DNA of 64,000 bases, from contig LVZB01000001.1 of NCBI GenBank assembly GCA_023101485.1, positions 124,001-188,000 of the forward strand, given 5' to 3'. Position numbers and translations under genes: made by a program. Origin of the DNA: Pasteurellaceae bacterium Macca. GTDB taxonomy: Bacteria; Pseudomonadota; Gammaproteobacteria; Enterobacterales; Pasteurellaceae. This document shows, in pieces, positions 27,883 to 36,769 of this stretch. The notes below the pieces were generated by a model that ran no database searches, was not told the origin of the DNA, and saw only the letters and a list, made by a program, of their open reading frames with translations. Position 1 is the stretch's first letter, and each line of letters begins with the position of its first letter.

Positions 27883-30087
27883 CTAACAAGATAGCCGTTT
27901 TACCTCAATGACATCTTCTAGCTGGCGAAGGCGTGCGGTCAGTTTGCTCAATAGTTCTATATTACTTAACTCAATCTCTACATCCATTGTGGCGAGATTC
28001 CGTTTCACATCACTGCGGCTTGCCACGCCAAGCACGGCAATTTTTTCATTCGCCATAATGGCACTGACATCACGGAGCAAGCCAGTTCGGTCGTTAGCAA
28101 TCACTCGTACCGTCAAACTAAAACCACTGTTTTTCGTTTCGCCCCACTCCGCATCAATCACCCGTTCAGGGCTACTGGCTTGGAGATCAAAAAGCTGTTC
28201 GCAATCGGTGCGGTGAATAGAAATCCCCCGCCCTTGAGTGATATAGCCGACAATCTCATCCCCCGGAATAGGCTGACAACAACGGGCAATGTGGTGCATT
28301 AAATTCCCCACACCTTCCACCACAATAAAGCCCCCTTTACTTGGTTTCGGGTTCTGTTGCACCTTCGCAAGCTGTTTTAATACCGCTTCATCGGCTTGCT
28401 CCGCCGTAGGTTTCTGCAATTTGCCTTGCAAATAGTGCATTAGCTGGCTTAAACGAATATCACCACTGCCAATGCCGGCATAGAGATCCTCTATCTGTTT
28501 GAGGTTATAGCGAGGCAAAGCAAACTCTTCAATCTGCTTCTGGCTAAAACTATGTTTTGCCATTTCAGCTTCTAAGGCTTCTTTACCTATCGGGATATTT
28601 TTTTCTCTGTCGAGTTTTTTAAACCAAGCGATGATTTTCGAGCGAGCCCGCGAGGTATTCACAAAGCCTTGATTTGGATTCAACCAATCACGGCTTGGGT
28701 TCGGGTTTTTCTGAGTGATAATTTCAACCTGATCCCCCATTTGCAAAATATAAGTGAACGGCACGATGCGTCCTGCCACTTTTGCCCCAATACAACGATG
28801 CCCAATCTCACTGTGAATAGAGTAAGCAAAATCCAGTGGCGTGGCATTTTTAGGTAAATCCACCACTTCGCCTTTCGGGGTAAAGACATAAACTCGATCA
28901 TCAAAAACTTGAGATCGCATCTCTGCCACCACATCCCCTGAATCGGCAATATCTTTTTGCCAGTCAAGGAGCTTACGCAACCAGACGATCTTCTCTTCAT
29001 AACCCGAACGCCCTGCCCCTGCCCCTTCTTTATATTTCCAGTGGGCGGCTACGCCAAGTTCGGCATCATCGTGCATCTGTTGGGTACGAATTTGCACCTC
29101 AATCGCTTTCTGCCCTTTACCAAGCACGACAGTGTGAATCGACTGATAGCCATTGGGTTTCGGGTTGGCAATGTAATCATCAAAATGCTCGGGTAAATGC
29201 TGATACTGAGTATGGATAATACCCAACGCGGTGTAGCAATCGGCAAGGGTCGGCACAATGACACGCACCGCCCGCACATCAAATAGCTGATTGAATTTGA
29301 GGTGCTTTTTCTGCATTTTTTTCCAAATGCTGTAAATGTGTTTTGGTCGCCCATAAACATGTATTACTTCAATTTCTTTTAATAAGCTCTCACTTAATTC
29401 GGACACAAAATCGGCAATATAGCGCTCACGATCCAAACGCCGTTCCGCCAAATCATACTTGGCAATTTGGCGATATTCCGTTGGGTGTAACGCACGAAAG
29501 CAGTAATCTTCCAGCTCCCATTTCAACTGCCCAATGCCCAAACGATTCGCCAAAGGGGCATAAATGTGGGAACACTCTTTGGCGGCAAGCACAATATCCT
29601 CCTCACTTTGGCGATCGGTATCTCGCAAATAGACAATCCGCTCAGCCAGTTTAATCACCACACAGCGGAAATCATCCACCATCGCAAGGAGCATTCGGCG
29701 GATATTATCAATTTGTAATTCAGAAGCATGGAGCGCATTGAGCTGGCGAATGTTATCCATCTCTAACACGCCCTTTACCAAGTTTTTCACTGCATTACTG
29801 AAATCTTCCTTCACTTGGGCAAGGTCGAGGATATGTTGTTTCACAAGGGGGAACAATAACGCTGCCACAAGGCTATCATCATCCATACTTAAACCGTGGA
29901 GAATTTCCACCATTTCAATCCCATACCCCATAAGGTGAGATTGATCGGGGTCGATTTTTTCCTGAGTATAGTGCCAAGCGCGTTGTAGGGCTTCAAAGGT
30001 AATAGGAGGCATCTGTAACCCAGCACACCAACTTGCTAATTCAAAATCATTGGGATCAAGTAAGTGTGAACAGCGAATGGCAACCAT
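27883..30087 (-). CDS. relA: GTP pyrophosphokinase RelA
   Basis: 734 residues from ATG 30087, which has AGGAGG five bases upstream; the frame continues 15 codons further without support. RelA makes (p)ppGpp on ribosomes with uncharged tRNA. Domains: an inactive hydrolase-like N-domain (the HD pair is absent, LHGLSMDDDSLVAALL), synthetase (about 240-390, FDDYIANPKPNGYQSIHT), TGS (VYVFTPKGEVVDLP), a Cys/His-containing zinc-finger region (HIARCCQPIPGDEI) and a C-terminal ACT/RRM domain. The degenerate hydrolase marks it as RelA and not SpoT. Confidence 0.96.
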   Translation of the reverse strand: MVAIRCSHLLDPNDFELASWCAGLQMPPITFEALQRAWHYTQEKIDPDQSHLMGYGIEMVEILHGLSMDDDSLVAALLFPLVKQHILDLAQVKEDFSNAVKNLVKGVLEMDNIRQLNALHASELQIDNIRRMLLAMVDDFRCVVIKLAERIVYLRDTDRQSEEDIVLAAKECSHIYAPLANRLGIGQLKWELEDYCFRALHPTEYRQIAKYDLAERRLDRERYIADFVSELSESLLKEIEVIHVYGRPKHIYSIWKKMQKKHLKFNQLFDVRAVRVIVPTLADCYTALGIIHTQYQHLPEHFDDYIANPKPNGYQSIHTVVLGKGQKAIEVQIRTQQMHDDAELGVAAHWKYKEGAGAGRSGYEEKIVWLRKLLDWQKDIADSGDVVAEMRSQVFDDRVYVFTPKGEVVDLPKNATPLDFAYSIHSEIGHRCIGAKVAGRIVPFTYILQMGDQVEIITQKNPNPSRDWLNPNQGFVNTSRARSKIIAWFKKLDREKNIPIGKEALEAEMAKHSFSQKQIEEFALPRYNLKQIEDLYAGIGSGDIRLSQLMHYLQGKLQKPTAEQADEAVLKQLAKVQQNPKPSKGGFIVVEGVGNLMHHIARCCQPIPGDEIVGYITQGRGISIHRTDCEQLFDLQASSPERVIDAEWGETKNSGFSLTVRVIANDRTGLLRDVSAIMANEKIAVLGVASRSDVKRNLATMDVEIELSNIELLSKLTARLRQLEDVIEVKRLSC

Positions 30088-30146
30088 AAGTCCTCCTATT
30101 ATCTGAAAGGGATTATTGACATTTTTTGACAAAAAAACTGGAGTAA

Positions 30147-30175
30147 ATTGTAAACATAATAACTCTTTTTGACAA
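30147..30175 (-). promoter_or_regulatory. probable relA promoter
   Basis: On the minus strand -35 TTGTCA (30170-30175), a 17-base spacer and -10 TACAAT (30147-30152), about 60 bases before the relA start. The word TTTTTGACAAAAAAA occurs twice here, 44 bases apart (about 30123 and 30167). Confidence 0.55.
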
Positions 30176-30244
30176 AAAAAATCTTTTTTTGTATATCAAG
30201 TGAACAATAATTCGTTTTTTGCAAAATTAAGTAAAAAATAGTTC

Positions 30245-30272
30245 TTGCATTTTCAAAATACAAAGATAGAAT
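30245..30272 (+). promoter_or_regulatory. promoter of candidate small RNA A
   Basis: TTGCAT (30245-30250), 16-base spacer, TAGAAT (30267-30272). The -35 word and the spacer length are the same as in the promoters at 34334 and 34501, which is the main reason to trust it. Confidence 0.65.
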
Positions 30273-30278
30273 AGCACC

Positions 30279-30386
30279 TGTTTTGTTGCTGTGTAATCAA
30301 ATAGTAGGATAAAACAGTCGTAATAATTAAGAAGATTTTATTCATGAATCCTAATTTTTGCCCGAGAGTCTTCGGGCATTTTTTTT
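30279..30386 (+). ncRNA. candidate small RNA A (sibling of the RNA at 34368)
   Basis: About 108 nt between relA and gloB with no coding sequence. It has a promoter, a conserved 39-nt core (30307-30345) starting GGATAAAACAGTCGTA and ending TTTTATTCAT, and a Rho-independent terminator TGCCCGA / TCGGGCA plus eight T (30359-30386). The core can fold as an 8-bp stem (GGAUAAAA with UUUUAUUC) that exposes a loop with AUUAAGAA. The same core, promoter and terminator type recur in RNA B. I do not recognise it as a named RNA. It is transcribed away from relA and towards the end of gloB. Confidence 0.7.
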
Positions 30387-30483
30387 ATCATTAATTCTTA
30401 TCCTGCCAACACTCCATTTAATAAATAATTCTATTCATAAAATAAACAAAATAGTATCAAAATTATATTTTTGTAAAGATAAG

Positions 30484-31188
30484 TTAAGCATTATCTTTTT
30501 GCTGTCGCAGTGCTATAAATTGATCTAAATCTACCGCTTGCATAAAAGGGTTGATCCGTTTTTCTCGTCCAATGGTAGAAGGTAAAGTGATCCGTTTTTG
30601 GCTACGCAGAATATCCACCCGTTCTTGATACTCCAATAATTCACAACTTGGTGGCAACACTTTGACCGCAAATTGGAGGTTGCTTTGGGTGTATTCGTGG
30701 GCGGGGTAAATCTCCACAAAATCAGCCAACGCCTTAAAACGTTGCAGGGCGTCAAATTGCGCTTGGTAATCGCCAGTAAAGACACGCCCACAACCGCCTG
30801 AAAAGAGGGCATCACCACAGAAGAGTTGTTCGTTATTCATTAAATAGCTGATATGCCCTGCCGTATGCCCTGCACTCTCAATCACCCGAAAATCTTGCCC
30901 GAGTAGGTGAAAATGCTGTTCGCCTTTCACCACCTGATTGGCAAGCTCTCCAACTTCTTTCGGCCCATAAACAGGGATATTGGGGTAATGTTGCACCAGC
31001 TCCGCCACGCCATCAATGTGATCGCTGTGGTTATGTGTCAGTAAAATGGCGTTTAAATGGAGGGAAGATTTCGCTAGAAAATCCAGCACCGGCTTTGCTT
31101 CACCGGGGTCAATCATAATGGCTTGGTTCTGTTCTGCAATCGACCAGATATAGTTATCCCCAAGGGCAGGAATGGCCGTGATTTTCAC
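30484..31188 (-). CDS. gloB: hydroxyacylglutathione hydrolase (glyoxalase II)
   Basis: 234 residues from GTG 31188, chosen because AAGGAG lies six bases upstream; the TTG five codons earlier is inside that ribosome site. GloB hydrolyses S-lactoylglutathione, the last step of methylglyoxal detoxification. The metallo-beta-lactamase metal motif THNHSDHIDG is near residue 50-59, with further ligands in SAGHTAGH and GDALFSGGCGR. Somewhat shorter than E. coli (251), as in Haemophilus. Confidence 0.95.
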   Translation of the reverse strand: MKITAIPALGDNYIWSIAEQNQAIMIDPGEAKPVLDFLAKSSLHLNAILLTHNHSDHIDGVAELVQHYPNIPVYGPKEVGELANQVVKGEQHFHLLGQDFRVIESAGHTAGHISYLMNNEQLFCGDALFSGGCGRVFTGDYQAQFDALQRFKALADFVEIYPAHEYTQSNLQFAVKVLPPSCELLEYQERVDILRSQKRITLPSTIGREKRINPFMQAVDLDQFIALRQQKDNA

Positions 31189-31280
31189 AATAAACTCCTT
31201 CAAACCGCCAACAAGCGGTCAAATTTCATCAACATTTTGCACAAAAGTAGAAGGGCATCTTGCATGCCCCTCGTAAATGG

Positions 31281-32201
31281 TTAATCTCTAAGAAATAACG
31301 CCGCGGCACCTCTTGTGCCACCCGCATCCCCGTGAATCGCTTTTTTAATCACCGGCACTTTGGCACTACGCATTAAATGGGGAGGAAGGGCTTTCGGGAG
31401 GGCTTCATAAATATAATCGAAGTTGGATAATCCACCGCCAAAAACAATCATATCCGGATCTAGGGCGGTAATGAGATTCCCAATGCTCACTGCCATAAGC
31501 TGAATAAAAGTTTCCACAAAAGACACCGTTTTTTCATGCTGCTGATAAAAACGGGTAATAATGGTTTTGGCATCAATCGCCTCGCCAACTAAATCACGGT
31601 AAAGCATTTCAAAGCCCCGTCCGGATAAATAAGTATCTAAGCAGGCTTTATTACCGCAACCGCATTCATAAATCGGCGCGTTATCCCAACCGAGTAGTTT
31701 TAAGGCGTGGTAGTTCAGTTGCAAATGCCCCACTTCCCCAGCCATGCCGATACGCCCTGAATGAATTTTGCCGTTAAAGACAAAACCGCCCCCAAAACCT
31801 GTGCCGAGAATCAACCCTAACACCGTGCTGTACTGTTGGTTATTTTCATCCCAAGCCTCTGAAAGCGCAAAACAGTTGGCATCATTTTCGGCACGGACTT
31901 CACGCCCTAAACGAGCACTTAAATCGTTGAGAATAGTTTTCCCGTCTGCAACGCGAATATTGGTAATTTCCGCCAAGCCCGTTTCACGATTAACAAACCC
32001 CGGCAAGCCTAAGCCAATATTGCCTTTGGTATTGAATTTCGTATCCGCACTGCGAACTAAGGTTTCCACCGCATAGAGCCAATCTTCATAGCTCGTTTGT
32101 GGCGTTGGCACACGCTCGCTGTATAATTTTTCAAGTTGTTCATTAAAGACGGCTAACTCAATTTTAGTGCCACCAATGTCTAATCCGTAATAATAAGCCA
32201 T
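31281..32201 (-). CDS. nagK: N-acetyl-D-glucosamine kinase
   Basis: 306 residues, ROK family. It phosphorylates GlcNAc recovered from peptidoglycan or host glycans. ATP-binding DIGGTKIE is at residues 8-15, the substrate region is GLGLPGF and [12 protein letters not shown], and the zinc motif is [17 protein letters not shown]. It links to the sialate genes (55-57 kb), which yield ManNAc and then GlcNAc-6-P by another route. It starts one base after the pgpB stop, so both form an operon. Confidence 0.95.
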   Translation of the reverse strand: MAYYYGLDIGGTKIELAVFNEQLEKLYSERVPTPQTSYEDWLYAVETLVRSADTKFNTKGNIGLGLPGFVNRETGLAEITNIRVADGKTILNDLSARLGREVRAENDANCFALSEAWDENNQQYSTVLGLILGTGFGGGFVFNGKIHSGRIGMAGEVGHLQLNYHALKLLGWDNAPIYECGCGNKACLDTYLSGRGFEMLYRDLVGEAIDAKTIITRFYQQHEKTVSFVETFIQLMAVSIGNLITALDPDMIVFGGGLSNFDYIYEALPKALPPHLMRSAKVPVIKKAIHGDAGGTRGAAALFLRD

Positions 32202-32202
32202 A

Positions 32203-32931
32203 CTATCCTCTGCGTTGAAATAAAGGTAATTTAACCAAGCGTGGGACTATCCCAAGAAATAACACGATATGGAATCCCCATGCCAGCAGTGTACTCACAA
32301 AGAGATCGATAGGATAATGCATGCCAAGGCGTAAGCGACTGATCAACATCATAGCTGACCAAAATAAAACCACTATTTTCGCCAAAACAGCCCCTCGACT
32401 TTGCACATTATTTAATAATCCGGCAAAGAGCAATAACCACGACACCGCAAAAATCGTATGCCCAGAAGGAAAAGAGTAGCCAGTTTCGTGGGCACGGTGG
32501 GACACAATTAACGGATATTCACTGCCTTTGTAACGTTCATTGACCAGTACACTTCGCTCATCACGGCTTAATTCGTAAAACTGCTCCGTCTGCTCCCCCA
32601 TCATCTGCACCACATAAGGGCGAGGTTCTGCAAAAACAAATTTTGCCCCAGATTTGACCGCTTGCGTGCCAATCACCGAGGTGGCACAGACTACTCCGAC
32701 TAATAACCAAGAAAAGTGCCGACGAGTTAGCCCCATGAGCCACAACATCAACACGACACAGGTGATCAACGCATAAGGAGCAGAACCCGTCTCCGTCAGC
32801 CAAAAAAGCGGGTAATCAAGGGCGAAGATCACATTCTCATCGCCCTGCCATTGCCAACCTGTTGCCCAAACAACTAAGGGAATGGCAAGCATTACAATCG
32901 TATAAAGGGAGAGTTTTCGAATAAGGGACAT
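32203..32931 (-). CDS. pgpB: phosphatidylglycerophosphatase B (PAP2 family)
   Basis: 242 residues with six hydrophobic segments; an inner-membrane lipid phosphatase acting on PGP and undecaprenyl pyrophosphate. The PAP2 signature is complete: KFVFAEPRP (motif 1), YSFPSGHT (motif 2) and [13 protein letters not shown] (motif 3). First gene of pgpB-nagK. Confidence 0.9.
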   Translation of the reverse strand: MSLIRKLSLYTIVMLAIPLVVWATGWQWQGDENVIFALDYPLFWLTETGSAPYALITCVVLMLWLMGLTRRHFSWLLVGVVCATSVIGTQAVKSGAKFVFAEPRPYVVQMMGEQTEQFYELSRDERSVLVNERYKGSEYPLIVSHRAHETGYSFPSGHTIFAVSWLLLFAGLLNNVQSRGAVLAKIVVLFWSAMMLISRLRLGMHYPIDLFVSTLLAWGFHIVLFLGIVPRLVKLPLFQRRG

Positions 32932-32942
32932 AAATTCCTCAC

Positions 32943-32968
32943 AAAAAAACCGCTTGGAAACAAGCGGT
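32943..32968 (-). terminator. terminator of yhbY built from an uptake-word inverted pair
   Basis: 8-bp stem ACCGCTTG / CAAGCGGT with loop GAAA, followed on the minus strand by a run of T. Confidence 0.8.
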
Positions 32969-32984
32969 CAATTTTCAACATTCA

Positions 32985-33299
32985 TTAAATCGCTTTAGTT
33001 GCTTTAGGTAAGCTGATTTTTTTCTCTTCGCTTTGGCGATAAAGCACTAAAATATGCCCAATCGTTTGTACCGCCGCTGCTTTGGTTTCACGCACAATCG
33101 CATCAATAATCAACTGTTTCATTCCACGATCAGCGCCTGCGATCTTCACTTTGATCAGTTCATGATGATTCAGTGCGTTATCAATTTCCGCTAAAACGCC
33201 TTCTGTGAGCCCGTTACCCCCGAGCATCACCACGGGGCTTAAATGATGAGCTAAGCCCTTTAAATACTGTTTTTGTTTGGTTGTTAATGTAATCGACAT
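32985..33299 (-). CDS. yhbY: RNA-binding protein YhbY (CRM domain)
   Basis: 104 residues, a single CRS1-YhbY (CRM) domain that binds pre-50S ribosomal particles. The characteristic GGNGLTEGVLAEIDNAL and ELIKVKIAG are present. Transcribed alone and divergent from waaE. Confidence 0.95.
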   Translation of the reverse strand: MSITLTTKQKQYLKGLAHHLSPVVMLGGNGLTEGVLAEIDNALNHHELIKVKIAGADRGMKQLIIDAIVRETKAAAVQTIGHILVLYRQSEEKKISLPKATKAI

Positions 33300-33451
33300 T
33301 CAAATTTGCCTTAAAGTAAAAAATTGGCGACGAAAATAGCACAATTAGCAGATTTTTTCAATTTATCCCAACCGCTTTCTCGCTTTATTGAGCGGTTTAT
33401 TTCAAGGGATTTGTGCTATCATAATTTCACTTATCATTTTAGGGGAAAATT

Positions 33452-34231
33452 ATGCCAACATTAAGTGTCGCAATGATTGTTAAAAATGAAGCTGCCGATT
33501 TATCTGCTTGCTTAGAAAGCATCAAAGATTGGGTCGATGAAATCGTGATTTTAGACAGCGGTAGCACCGACAATACCCGTGAAATTGCCCTCTCTTTTGG
33601 CGCAAAATTTTATGAAAATACCGACTGGCAAGGCTTCGGCAAACAACGCCAACTCGCACAAACTTACGTGACTAGCGATTATGTGCTCTGGCTTGATGCC
33701 GATGAACGTGTGACCCCTGAACTTCGCCAATCCATTTTACAAGCGGTCAAAAAAGATGAAAAAAATGCCATTTATAAGGTAAACCGTTTAAGTGAAATCT
33801 TTGGTAGAGAAATTCGCCATTCAGGCTGGTATCCCGATTATGTTGCTCGTCTTTATCGCACTGATTTTGCCCGCTACGGAGATGAACTGGTGCATGAAAA
33901 AGTCCACTACCCTGCTTCTGCCCAAGTGCATAAACTTCAAGGCGATTTACGCCATTACACTTATAAAGATATTCATCACTATTTAGTGAAATCGGCCAGT
34001 TACGCCAAAGCGTGGAGTATTCAACGTGCCAACGCCGGTAAAACCGCCTCATTAGGGCAAGGCATTACTCACGCCATTGGCTGTTTTGTGAAAATGTATC
34101 TTTTAAAAGCAGGATTTTTAGATGGTAAACAAGGCTTGCTATTAGCGATATTGTCTGCCCATTCGACTTTTGTAAAATATGCTGATTTATGGGATCGAAG
34201 CAGAAAAGCATCCCCAGCCATAAAAATGTAG
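33452..34231 (+). CDS. waaE: lipopolysaccharide core glycosyltransferase, family 2 (WaaE/KdtX/LgtF)
   Basis: 259 residues. GT-A fold family 2 transferase with [10 protein letters not shown] near the N-terminus, LDSGSTDNT and the metal motif LDADERV at about 90. In Pasteurellaceae the homologue (LgtF) adds beta-1,4-glucose to heptose I of the lipooligosaccharide inner core. It acts at the cytoplasmic side of the inner membrane. A C-terminal hydrophobic patch ([12 protein letters not shown]) may aid membrane contact. The gap of about 415 bases that follows holds the two RNA loci described below. Confidence 0.9.
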   Translation: MPTLSVAMIVKNEAADLSACLESIKDWVDEIVILDSGSTDNTREIALSFGAKFYENTDWQGFGKQRQLAQTYVTSDYVLWLDADERVTPELRQSILQAVKKDEKNAIYKVNRLSEIFGREIRHSGWYPDYVARLYRTDFARYGDELVHEKVHYPASAQVHKLQGDLRHYTYKDIHHYLVKSASYAKAWSIQRANAGKTASLGQGITHAIGCFVKMYLLKAGFLDGKQGLLLAILSAHSTFVKYADLWDRSRKASPAIKM

Positions 34232-34333
34232 CAAATACTTTACATTAAATTCGCTAATTGTGTATAAAATCTCCTCCGATAACAAGTAAAAAACTGCTTT
34301 ATTATTGAGCAGAAAAAAATCTTCAAATTATGC

Positions 34334-34361
34334 TTGCATTTCGGGGGGGGGGGGGTAAAAT
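34334..34361 (+). promoter_or_regulatory. promoter of small RNA B with a 13-G tract as spacer
   Basis: TTGCAT (34334-34339), 16-base spacer, TAAAAT (34356-34361). Thirteen of the 16 spacer bases are an uninterrupted G run (34343-34355). Poly-G tracts of this length change by slippage, and here each change would alter the -35/-10 spacing directly. The related promoter at 30245 has the same -35 and the same spacer length without the G run. Confidence 0.7.
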
Positions 34362-34367
34362 GTGGCG

Positions 34368-34472
34368 CTTTTTATGCCTTTATTAACCTAGATATCGGGA
34401 TAAAACAGTCGTATAATTAAGAAAATTTTATTCATACACTCATTTTGCCCGAATTCATTTCGGGCTTTTTTT
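34368..34472 (+). ncRNA. candidate small RNA B (sibling of the RNA at 30279)
   Basis: About 105 nt. The 38-nt core at 34398-34435 matches the core of RNA A with about three differences (GGATAAAACAGTCGTA, then TAATTAAGAA, then ATTTTATTCAT). The terminator is GCCCGAA / TTCGGGC plus seven T (34447-34472), matching the other copy in stem sequence but not in loop. The 5' parts differ. The shared stem, loop and terminator, with diverged flanks, argue for a paralogous RNA family and not for a duplicated gene fragment. Target unknown. Confidence 0.7.
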
Positions 34473-34500
34473 ATGCTACATAAAATGCCCTCAATCACAC

Positions 34501-34528
34501 TTGCATTCCCCCTGTTTAAAGGTATAAT
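34501..34528 (+). promoter_or_regulatory. promoter upstream of the cmoB leader / RNA C
   Basis: TTGCAT (34501-34506), 16-base spacer containing CCCCC, consensus TATAAT (34523-34528). It has the same -35 and the same spacing as the promoters of RNAs A and B. Confidence 0.7.
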
Positions 34529-34534
34529 TTTAGC

Positions 34535-34628
34535 GTTTTATCAATGAGTTTATGCTAATTTTAAAACTGTTATATTACAAATTTATCTTTGTCTATTCTC
34601 GGTCGGGCACTTGCTCGACCATTTTTTT
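34535..34628 (+). ncRNA. short transcript C or cmoB leader with attenuator
   Basis: About 94 nt from the promoter above to a strong terminator GGTCGGGC / GCTCGACC followed by seven T (34601-34628), which ends 18 bases before the cmoB ATG. It does not share the A/B core. Its first bases GTTTTATC (34535-34542) are complementary to GATAAAAC in that core. It may be a small RNA or a terminated leader controlling cmoB; the sequence cannot decide. Confidence 0.55.
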
Positions 34629-34646
34629 ATAACACCATTACCTTTT

Positions 34647-35612
34647 ATGATTAATTTCAACCTCTTTTATCAACAAATTGCCACCACAAACCTTGCCCCG
34701 TGGTTAGAAACTTTACCTACACAACTAAAACAGTGGGAAAAACAGACCCACGGCGACTATGCCAAATGGGCAAAAATCATTGATTTTCTGCCAACCGCAC
34801 AGGCAGAGGTTGCCCTCAATGAACGTGTTGAAGCGCGCCTTGCCACGCCACTTTCTGCCGGTGAAACACAACGTTTGGTCTATCATCTCAAACAATTAAT
34901 GCCGTGGCGTAAAGGTCCTTACCACGTGCATGGCGTGCATATTGATTGTGAATGGCGGTCGGATTTTAAATGGGATCGCCTTCTCCCCCACATTAGCGCC
35001 CTTGAAGGGAAAACGGTACTCGATGTCGGCTGTGGCAGTGGTTATCATATGTGGCGAATGATCGGCGAAGGGGCAAAATTGGTTGTCGGCATTGATCCGA
35101 CCGAACTTTTCCTCTGTCAATTTGAAGCAATTCGGAAATTATTAAATAATGACCGCCGAGCCCATTTAATTCCCCTTGGAATTGAACAGATGCAAGGGCT
35201 ACACGCGTTTGATACGGTGTTCTCTATGGGCGTGCTTTATCATCGTAAATCCCCCCTCGATCATTTAACCCAGCTCAAAAATCAGCTAGTAAAAGGGGGC
35301 GAATTGGTGTTAGAAACCTTAGTGATTGACGGTGGTATCAATGATGTCCTCGTCCCTGCTGAACGCTATGCCAAAATGAAGAACGTCTATTTTATTCCCT
35401 CTGTGCCGGCACTCATCAACTGGTTAGAAAAATGTGGCTTTAAGGACGTTCGTTGCGTGGATAAAGACTTTACGACCACCGAAGAGCAACGCAAAACCGA
35501 TTGGCTAGAAAATGAATCCCTCGCCGATTTTCTGGATCCGACAGATGCCAGCAAAACCATTGAGGGATACCCTGCCCCGCAACGGGCAGTAATTATTGCG
35601 CGAAATCCATAG
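34647..35612 (+). CDS. cmoB: tRNA U34 carboxymethyltransferase CmoB
   Basis: 321 residues from ATG 34647 (E. coli 323); the frame opens 12 codons earlier inside the terminator and is not used. CmoB converts 5-hydroxyuridine to cmo5U34 with carboxy-SAM. The SAM-fold motif [14 protein letters not shown] is near 120-133, and [19 protein letters not shown] and [14 protein letters not shown] are family hallmarks. The partner gene cmoA is not in the window. Confidence 0.96.
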   Translation: MINFNLFYQQIATTNLAPWLETLPTQLKQWEKQTHGDYAKWAKIIDFLPTAQAEVALNERVEARLATPLSAGETQRLVYHLKQLMPWRKGPYHVHGVHIDCEWRSDFKWDRLLPHISALEGKTVLDVGCGSGYHMWRMIGEGAKLVVGIDPTELFLCQFEAIRKLLNNDRRAHLIPLGIEQMQGLHAFDTVFSMGVLYHRKSPLDHLTQLKNQLVKGGELVLETLVIDGGINDVLVPAERYAKMKNVYFIPSVPALINWLEKCGFKDVRCVDKDFTTTEEQRKTDWLENESLADFLDPTDASKTIEGYPAPQRAVIIARNP

Positions 35613-35626
35613 GATTTCCTTGATGA

Positions 35627-36490
35627 TTAAGGGGTTAATTTACGCAATAGCCCCTCTTGCTGATAACTCATCAATAACTGCCCATTCGGGGTGAAAACTT
35701 GCCCACGGGTTAGCCCTCTCCCTGCACTGGCAATCGGGCTATCTAAGCGGAAAATCACCCCTTCGGCAACCTCAATCGGGCGGTGAAACCAAATACTGTG
35801 ATCTAACGAAACAATCCGCAAGCTCGGGTGCCAAATGCCCTCTTCGTGGGGTTGGAGCATCGTTAAAGTGCAGTGGTAATCACTAAAATAAGCCATTAAG
35901 CACTGTTGCTGTTGAGGCGTTAATTCGGCTGAACCATTGAGTTTAAGCCAAATCGTTTGGTTCGGCGGTAATTTCTCCCCTTTAAAGAGATCGTAGGGAT
36001 ATTGCAATTGCACCTCAAAGGCACGTTCTTGGCTCCACTTCGATTTCAACGGCTCTGACCACTTCTCCGCCGTGGCTTTAATCCACGCATTTTCCGAAAC
36101 ACTCTGTGCCACATCGGGCAAATCAGGCATTGCCACTTGATGTTCAAAGCTCTCTTCTTCCGTATGGAAAGAGCTCATCACTTGGTAAATTAAATTGCCA
36201 TTCTGCTTGGCACGCACGGCGACGGTGCTAAAACTCCGCCCTTCTCGTAGGATTTCCGTTTCATAAATAATCGGAAATTGGGTATCCCCCGGTCGCAAAA
36301 AGTAGCTATGGCAAGAGTGCAAGGTGCGATCAGGCTCCACCACCGCCATTGCGGCGGCTAAGGATTGAGCCACCACATGCCCACCAAAAACTTGGGGCCA
36401 GCCTAAATCTTCATTTTGCCCTTGAAATACACCCTTACCGAGGGGTTCTAAGGTTAATAGTTCAATTAAATTAGCTAATGCTTGGGACAT
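35627..36490 (-). CDS. tesB: acyl-CoA thioesterase II
   Basis: 287 residues, a double hotdog fold. Hydrolyses medium and long acyl-CoAs. Characteristic parts: VFGGHVVAQSLAAA near 31-44, HSCHSYFLRPGD near 58-69, LDHSIWFHRP (active-site Asp region) and GRGLTRGQVF at the C-terminus. Converges on cmoB; divergent from ffs. Confidence 0.95.
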   Translation of the reverse strand: MSQALANLIELLTLEPLGKGVFQGQNEDLGWPQVFGGHVVAQSLAAAMAVVEPDRTLHSCHSYFLRPGDTQFPIIYETEILREGRSFSTVAVRAKQNGNLIYQVMSSFHTEEESFEHQVAMPDLPDVAQSVSENAWIKATAEKWSEPLKSKWSQERAFEVQLQYPYDLFKGEKLPPNQTIWLKLNGSAELTPQQQQCLMAYFSDYHCTLTMLQPHEEGIWHPSLRIVSLDHSIWFHRPIEVAEGVIFRLDSPIASAGRGLTRGQVFTPNGQLLMSYQQEGLLRKLTP

Positions 36491-36615
36491 CTCTTACCTC
36501 TTTAAGGTTATTTTGCAAATTTTGCCTAGAATTACACCGCTTGTTGCCCTTTTAAGTTGCTCTAAACGGTGTAAATCATTATAATTCGAGCCCTTATACG
36601 AAAGTATAATCCAAT

Positions 36616-36724
36616 GAGGGCGCTTCTGGTTCCTCGCAATGGAGTTCAGTTTACTTGGTCAGGTTCGGAAGAAAGCAGCCAGAATTGAAATTTCCGTGTG
36701 CCGAGGTCTGCTGGAAGCGCCCTC
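36616..36724 (+). ncRNA. ffs: 4.5S RNA of the signal recognition particle
   Basis: About 110 nt with complementary ends GAGGGCGCTTC and GAAGCGCCCTC. The conserved SRP domain IV GGTCAGGTTCGGAAGAAAGC lies at 36658-36677, followed by AGCAGCC. The order matches E. coli ffs. A perfect TATAAT (36605-36610) precedes it. No long T-run follows, as expected for a processed RNA. Confidence 0.95.
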
Positions 36725-36769
36725 GCCTTTTGGCAAATTGTTCGAAAAATTCGACCGCTTGTCTTCATC

